This document shows positions 58,824 to 64,000 of a stretch of DNA of 64,000 bases, one piece after another. Both the position numbers and the translations under genes were made by a program. The notes beneath the pieces are model-generated. The model was given only the letters and a program-made list of their open reading frames with translations. It ran no database searches and had not been told where the DNA came from. Each line of letters begins with the position of its first letter. The first letter of the stretch is position 1. The DNA is from Candidatus Liberibacter americanus str. Sao Paulo (lineage in GTDB: Bacteria; Pseudomonadota; Alphaproteobacteria; Rhizobiales; Rhizobiaceae): contig NC_022793.1 of the NCBI RefSeq assembly GCF_000496595.1, forward strand, positions 310,001 to 374,000, given 5' to 3'.

Positions 58824-58976
58824 TAATTTTGTACCTCCAACTTCACTCTTTACTATGCATATGCTGGTAGCCTTATAATATTATAGAAAACATCTTACGA
58901 ATAAAATCAAAGAGTTTTTTATATAATGGACTAATGTTCGTACATTCTTTTTACAAGCAAGAAATTATACTTGCCA

Positions 58977-59294
58977 CTAAGAATCTTCGTCGAATAAAAT
59001 AATCTCATCATTACGAGATAAGTTAAGATTATATCTTGCCTTTTCATCCAAAACATCTTTTTCAAGGGAACCATCGCTCATTAGTTTCACCTTATGTTCT
59101 AATTTTTTGCGGGTTTTTTGCGCTTCTAGTAGAATTCTTTCTTGCCTTATAATAGAATTTTCTAGGTGTTTATTCGCTTTCAAGCCATAATCTCCCCTTA
59201 TAGCATGATTGCTAAAATAAACTATCAAAGAAAATGCAAAAACACGAAATATCGTGGTGTATACTGTATTTTTTTTATAAAATTTATTCCGCAT
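58977..59294 (-). CDS. Septum formation initiator FtsB/DivIC family
   Basis: A 105-aa bitopic protein: one helix (about residues 12-28, TIFRVFAFSLIVYFSNHAI), then a coiled coil (about 38-75) and an end 'KDVLDEKARYNLNLSRNDEI' that matches the FtsB/DivIC C-terminal motif (ARxxLxxxxxDEI). FtsB bridges FtsL and FtsQ in the divisome. It lies between eno and pdhA, its normal alphaproteobacterial position. Confidence 0.9.
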   Translation of the reverse strand: MRNKFYKKNTVYTTIFRVFAFSLIVYFSNHAIRGDYGLKANKHLENSIIRQERILLEAQKTRKKLEHKVKLMSDGSLEKDVLDEKARYNLNLSRNDEIILFDEDS

Positions 59295-59396
59295 AATATA
59301 TAAAAACTTTTTGCAAAATGTTCATTAAATATAATACATGCTAAAATACATATAAATAAATAATAATTAGAGTTAAGTTAATTTTTTATTCTTAAT

Positions 59397-61100
<1,704 letters not shown>

Positions 61101-63086
61101 TTAAATAAATTGTTTTTCAATCTTTTGATTTCTATGCTTATTCCATGGTAAAAATATATTTTCTATTGCGTTATTTACAATAAAGACTGGTCTATCTTGT
61201 TTGTTTTCTTTTGATAAAATTTTTATTTCTAAAGAGCCTTTCTTTTGTAGCATTTCTGGATCAATGAATAATGAAGCTTTACATAATTTAGGCTTCATGT
61301 CTTTTATTGTGGTTATTATTATATCAGATAGTTGGCATATTAGTTGCATATTTTCTTTTCTTTTAATTGTGCTTATAATTGAGCCTTTACTATGTCCAAG
61401 GCAAAATGATTTATTGAAACAAATAAATTTTTTCTCAGGCATTGATTCAATCATTTCTTCTATATCTTGTAGACCTATTTTTTTTGATTTTACTTTTTTT
61501 ATTAGTGGGCCTTCATATATTGGTGCTTTAAGAGATGATTGCCATTGTGATAATATGAAATTATTCGGATTTAGTTGATTGGAAATCAAGGTGTTTTTAT
61601 CTAGAAAGGCTACAAGTTTTCCATTTTTTGCAATGATAATATCAGGATTTTTATAAGATGGAAAAAACAATAAAATAGGAGTTGCAATCGTCAATATTGC
61701 TGTTCCTATGTGTCTTATATTTGTTTTTAGAAGTGTTAATATTAAGAAGCCAACTATTGTGACGATAAATAGTGTTGATGATATTTTCCCTGTGCAAAAA
61801 TTATCCCCTATGTTTGCGATTTTATGTGCTACTATAATTATTAAATCTAGTCCCCATCCCATTACATATAAGGGGATTCCATCCAAAGAAAAAAATATTA
61901 ATGGTACAGCAATAATCCCTGCTGGCATTACAATAAAGGATAAAATTGGGATAGTGATAATATTCGCAATTATTCCGTATATTGGCATGCAATGAAAATG
62001 CTTGATTAAAAATATTGATGCTGATGCGCTTCCTATCAAAGATGTAAGGAAAATAACTTTAAAAAAATTGACTATTGCAGTTATAATTATTCCTTTGTCT
62101 GGAAGAATTACAAGTAAGGGATGTGGTGTAGAGATTTTTTTTTGCCATATTGAACTGCTTGCTATTAATGCTGCAGTTGTAGCAAATGACATTTGAAAGC
62201 TGGCTCCCATTACTTCTGATGGGAAAAAGCATATAATTACAATTGCTGTTAATGCTATGCTACGCAATCCCATTAAATGTTTGTCAAATATATAAGAGAT
62301 TAATGTGATTATTACCATGAAGTAGGCTCTTTGAGCTGATATGCTTGCGCCTGATATTAAAAAATATGCTGTTACCGTAATAAGCGCTCCCAAAGAAGCT
62401 ATTTTTTTAATTGGAAATTTTTCTGCAAAAATTGGGAATGAGGAAAATATTGATCTCATAACTAGAAAAAAAAGACCTGCTGCTATAGTCATATTTATTC
62501 CAGAAATTGCTATTATATGTGCTATCCCTGATTTCTGTAGGTCGTTTATTGTTTCTTGAGATATTGCACGGCGTTCGTCAGTTACAAGTGCCGCGGCAAG
62601 CGCACCTGTATCTCCAGGAATCTTTTTACGAATATATATTCCTATGTTCGTTCGTATTTCGTTTAAAAAAGATTTTATTTTAAATAATGGCTGTTCCCAA
62701 ATATTATTATCATTTTCTAAATATGATCTTGGTATAGAATAAAAGAAGCCGGTGGCGCTTATTCCTTTATAATAATTAAAAAAACTAGATTCAAAAAGTC
62801 CGGACAAGGCTGGTCCAGGTGGTGGTGATAGGCTTGCAATACCTTCGATTATTTCCCCAGGTATAAAGTGTTCATGTTTTTTGTTTACTGAAACTATAAC
62901 ATTTTGTCGAATAAGGTCTGATTTATCGCCTCTTATTTCAATTACTTGGACTAAATAGTGCCATTTATCTCCTTTTGATGGCTCTCTCCATTTTACTAAT
63001 CCTTTTAAATTTGTTGTTATTGTTTCAGAAAGTATAACTGTTGTATTTCGTTCTGTTTCGATAGCTGCAAGCATCATTCCTATCAA
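61101..63086 (-). CDS. ComEC/Rec2-type competence protein, main part of an interrupted gene
   Basis: ComEC is the membrane channel that takes up single-stranded DNA during transformation. This 661-aa stretch contains the DUF4131-like soluble region, the polytopic competence domain ('DLQKSGIAHIIAISGINMTI', 'AQRAYFMVIITLISYIF', 'GASFQMSFATTAALIASS') with many helices, and a C-terminal hydrolase-like remnant. It begins mid-helix (IGMMLAA) at a TTG, with no ribosome site; the true N-terminus is the 63150-63341 frame, separated by one in-frame TGA. If expressed from 63086 it would lack the first helices. Confidence 0.8.
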   Translation of the reverse strand: MIGMMLAAIETERNTTVILSETITTNLKGLVKWREPSKGDKWHYLVQVIEIRGDKSDLIRQNVIVSVNKKHEHFIPGEIIEGIASLSPPPGPALSGLFESSFFNYYKGISATGFFYSIPRSYLENDNNIWEQPLFKIKSFLNEIRTNIGIYIRKKIPGDTGALAAALVTDERRAISQETINDLQKSGIAHIIAISGINMTIAAGLFFLVMRSIFSSFPIFAEKFPIKKIASLGALITVTAYFLISGASISAQRAYFMVIITLISYIFDKHLMGLRSIALTAIVIICFFPSEVMGASFQMSFATTAALIASSSIWQKKISTPHPLLVILPDKGIIITAIVNFFKVIFLTSLIGSASASIFLIKHFHCMPIYGIIANIITIPILSFIVMPAGIIAVPLIFFSLDGIPLYVMGWGLDLIIIVAHKIANIGDNFCTGKISSTLFIVTIVGFLILTLLKTNIRHIGTAILTIATPILLFFPSYKNPDIIIAKNGKLVAFLDKNTLISNQLNPNNFILSQWQSSLKAPIYEGPLIKKVKSKKIGLQDIEEMIESMPEKKFICFNKSFCLGHSKGSIISTIKRKENMQLICQLSDIIITTIKDMKPKLCKASLFIDPEMLQKKGSLEIKILSKENKQDRPVFIVNNAIENIFLPWNKHRNQKIEKQFI

Positions 63087-63146
63087 AAAGTATGTTATTG
63101 CACTGAATATGAGGACTAAATTAGGATTTAAATGCCTGATATTTAA

Positions 63147-63341
63147 TCATATGATAACCGTAATAATGCAACTTATTATGATTGTTGGCGTAGATATTTG
63201 ATTTGCTTTCGTAAACCAAAATGCTGCTCCAAATGCAAGAAAGACAGGAATAAACAAAAACAGGTGTCCGTAATCTTTTTCTACTTGTATTAGGTTTTGG
63301 GATAATTTTATTATATTAGTGTGAATATATTTCAAAAACAT
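63147..63341 (-). pseudogene. N-terminal fragment of comEC, cut off by an in-frame TGA
   Basis: A 64-aa frame whose 'YGHLFLFIPVFLAFGAAFWF' matches the first helix of rhizobial ComEC. It ends at TGA 63147-63149. Reading on in the same frame gives LNIRHLNPNLVLIFSAITYF then LIGMMLAAIET, joining directly into the 61101-63086 frame with no frameshift. Together they make about 746 codons, close to normal ComEC length. So this is a single nonsense mutation, not two genes. Confidence 0.8.
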
Positions 63342-63605
63342 TTTAGATATATGTTCATGCTTTATTTAAGATGTATCTTAATTATTTAATTATAAAATTT
63401 TAAAAAATATATGCTTATTATTAATTTAGGAATTAATAAACAAATTATATTGTTAAATTGATTATTTTTTATGGATAACAACGTATAAGATAAATATATT
63501 ATAATGCATATTATTTATAATGCTACATTATGGCTATTTAATATGCTAATTGTTAGTCTCACTTTATTAAATATAGTGAAAGATTATTTTTGGGGAAACT
63601 TATTA
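63342..63605. promoter_or_regulatory. Divergent promoter region, comEC / gltA
   Basis: 264 bases between two genes read in opposite directions, so both promoters should lie here. The gltA ribosome site is GGGGAAAC just before 63606. The gltX and lexA genes often found around here in rhizobia are not in this gap. Confidence 0.4.
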
Positions 63606-64000
63606 TGGATAGATACGCAAAATTGCATTTAGAAAATGATGTTATTGAACTTCCCGTTAAGAAAGGCAGTCTTGGTTCCACTGTTTTAGATATATCTTCT
63701 TTACATAAGAGTGGTATCTTTACATATGATCCAGGGTTTTATTCGACTGCTTCTTGTGAATCTAAAATAACTTTTGTTGATGGTAAGGATGGGATATTGC
63801 TTTATAGGGGGTATCCGATTGAGCAGTTATCATCGCATAGTGACTTTCTAGAAGTATGCTATTTACTACTGCATGGAGATCTTCCTAATGCTACCCAAAA
63901 GAAAGATTTTGATTATAAAATTGCCAGACATACTTTGTTGAATGAAAATATGTCTCGTTTTTTTACGGGCTTCCCGCATGATGCTCATCCTATGGCAATG
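63606..64000 (+). CDS. gltA: Citrate synthase, N-terminal part (runs off the window edge)
   Basis: GltA condenses acetyl-CoA and oxaloacetate. From ATG 63606 the frame is open to the edge (131 codons). It reads like type II Gram-negative citrate synthase: '[20 protein letters not shown]', '[20 protein letters not shown]', '[20 protein letters not shown]' and '[14 protein letters not shown]'. TGGGGA lies about 10 bases before the ATG. The catalytic residues are beyond the window. Confidence 0.95.

Overview
The window is very AT-rich (by eye about 30% G+C) and carries almost only housekeeping genes in a rhizobial (Alphaproteobacteria) order with many neighbours missing. Examples are fliM/motA//flgF-fliI-flgBC-fliE-flgG-flgA-flgI-motE-flgH-fliL-fliP; argH-small lipoprotein-lysA; lptF-lptG-lptD-surA-pdxA-rsmA; and eno-ftsB-pdhA-pdhB(lipoyl)-pdhC-lpd-lipA-coq10. 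This pattern of reduction fits 'Candidatus Liberibacter', the phloem-limited Rhizobiaceae. The low G+C and the missing lipopolysaccharide genes at conserved positions point most to 'Ca. L. americanus'. The genus is well supported by gene order and protein sequence; the species is an inference. I see no rRNA, tRNA, CRISPR array, prophage or insertion sequence.

Layout: 1-9951 is a flagellar cluster (motor, rod, P and L ring, export ATPase and export gate). 10248-13101 holds lysine and arginine synthesis genes. 13633-15325 is electron transfer flavoprotein. 15742-24926 holds dispersed single genes (yihY, dsbB, fpr, nhaA, rpmF, ctaB, ribB, aroC, tadA). 25056-28812 holds rRNA modification genes, an inositol-phosphatase family gene and two small DUF genes. 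28859-38167 holds mutL and the rsmA/pdxA/surA/lptDGF block. 38397-40907 is pepA-holC-ndk. 40908-42760 is a decayed stretch with a tetranucleotide microsatellite. 42761-46681 holds a dicarboxylate symporter, nth and a DEAD-box helicase. 46889-51041 holds a frameshifted M23 peptidase gene, a decayed stretch, surE, serS and a TatB-like remnant. 51718-60698 is coq10, lipA, the pyruvate dehydrogenase complex, ftsB and eno. 61101-63341 is a comEC broken by one in-frame stop. 63606-64000 is the start of gltA.

Functionally the genes join central carbon metabolism (enolase, pyruvate dehydrogenase with its lipoate synthase, citrate synthase), an electron-transfer flavoprotein, a nearly complete flagellar basal body, and a retained LPS export and assembly apparatus (LptD, LptF, LptG, SurA). 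The biosynthetic genes expected beside them (waaA/lpxK between the DUF4170 and DUF2093 genes; kdsA next to eno) are absent here. The most interesting signals are of genome erosion: a poly-A(11) tract that splits the M23 peptidase frame, a single TGA in comEC, a TatB-like protein without its GP hinge or a TatC neighbour, an LPS transport system with its local cargo genes gone, and a (TATC)n repeat of nearly 11 units. I found no convincing new multi-gene system.
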